Part shown: one piece after another, positions 17,196 through 17,742 of the stretch | How positions within the stretch are numbered: the stretch's first letter is position 1 | How the letters are laid out: every line of letters starts with the position of its first letter | Notes under the pieces: model-generated | The model's database searches: none | The model's input: the letters and a program-made list of their open reading frames with translations, nothing else | Told to the model about the DNA's origin: nothing | Made by a program: the position numbers and the translations under genes | Assembly: GCA_030844625.1 (NCBI GenBank) | Contig: JAUUNJ010000017.1 | Location: 1-17,742, forward strand | Direction of reading: 5' to 3' | From: Roseburia sp. | Lineage (GTDB): Bacteria; Bacillota; Clostridia; Lachnospirales; Lachnospiraceae | DNA length: 17,742 nt

Positions 17196-17742
17196 ATGAG
17201 GATTATAAAAACAGAGGATTATTACACAATGAGCAGGGTAGCTGCGAACATTATTTCAGCCCAGATTATAATGAAACCGGATTGTGTTATTGGGCTGGCA
17301 ACAGGCTCTACACCCCTTGGAACTTATGAACAACTGATAAGATGGTACAAGAAAGGGGATTTGGATTTCAGTGAGGTAACGACAATAAATTTAGATGAAT
17401 ACAGAGGGTTATCGCCGGAAAATGACCAGAGTTATCGCTATTTCATGAATACCAATTTTTTTAATCACATTAATGTTAAAAAAGAAAATACCCATGTTCC
17501 GGACGGACTTGAGATGGATATTGCTAAGGCTTGTGGTGATTACAATAATATTATAAAGCAGCATGGCGGGGTTGATCTTCAGCTTCTGGGGCTTGGAAAT
17601 AATGGTCATATTGGATTTAATGAGCCGGGGGAGGCATTTGAGAAAGAAACTCACTGTGTTAAACTGGCAGAGAGCACTGTGAATGCAAATTCAAGATTCT
17701 TTGAAAATATGGTCGCAGAGGTTATGGACAGATGTGGTGATT
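17196..17742 (+). CDS. nagB: Glucosamine-6-phosphate deaminase, 3' end cut by the window
   Basis: The first 182 residues of NagB are present; the gene runs off the window. The enzyme converts glucosamine 6-phosphate to fructose 6-phosphate and ammonia, feeding amino sugars into glycolysis. Recognisable parts are LATGSTPLGTYEQL (34-47), NLDEYRGL with the DE pair at D67-E68, NQSYRYFMN, and LGLGNNGHIGFNEPG with H138 and E143. Asn at 136 replaces the Asp of the E. coli enzyme, as is usual in the Bacillus-type branch. AAAGGAG (17184-17190) lies five bases before ATG 17196. It has its own promoter and probable operator and is separated from glgP by a terminator. Confidence 0.95.
   Translation, partial: MRIIKTEDYYTMSRVAANIISAQIIMKPDCVIGLATGSTPLGTYEQLIRWYKKGDLDFSEVTTINLDEYRGLSPENDQSYRYFMNTNFFNHINVKKENTHVPDGLEMDIAKACGDYNNIIKQHGGVDLQLLGLGNNGHIGFNEPGEAFEKETHCVKLAESTVNANSRFFENMVAEVMDRCGD

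Overview
The window comes from an AT-rich, low-GC Gram-positive anaerobe. A Lachnospiraceae-type Clostridium is the best guess. The reasons are strong AGGAGG-like ribosome sites, a T-box leader before an isoleucyl-tRNA synthetase, sigma-A-like promoters, and a giant secreted CotH-domain protein. The species cannot be fixed from this sequence. All intact genes are on the + strand.

Layout. Positions 1-111 hold the broken or partial 3' end of a gene, followed by a terminator (117-156). A decayed IS3-family transposase fragment lies on the minus strand (145-273). A probable promoter (351-379) precedes a three-gene operon of exported or associated proteins. Its first gene (551-8962) encodes a 2803-residue secreted protein with a CotH kinase-like domain, two discoidin-like domains, a CARDB domain, several Fn3-like domains and repeated modules I cannot name. 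Next come a 61-residue acidic peptide (9005-9190) and a 260-residue secreted protein (9217-9999). The operon ends at a strong terminator (10035-10086).

Positions 10171-10762 hold a gene of unknown function broken across three reading frames. Next is a housekeeping and carbon-metabolism block: a sigma-A promoter (10759-10787), an isoleucine T-box leader with its terminator (10824-11079), ileS of the eukaryote-like type 2 (11106-14228), an alpha-glucan phosphorylase (14329-16806), a perfect 22-bp hairpin terminator (16903-16950), and the 5' part of nagB (17196 to the window end) behind a promoter whose -10 box sits inside an inverted repeat.

The most interesting part is the CotH operon. The C-terminal ~190 residues of the giant protein and nearly all of the mature 260-residue protein share an ordered set of motifs, so one appears to be a stand-alone copy of a module in the other. 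Between them lies a tiny peptide with three regularly spaced h-P-G turns and acidic Ser/Thr sites. A kinase-like surface protein, a small acidic peptide and a detached module in one transcript could be a surface assembly or modification system. That function is inference; the homology and the layout are visible in the sequence.
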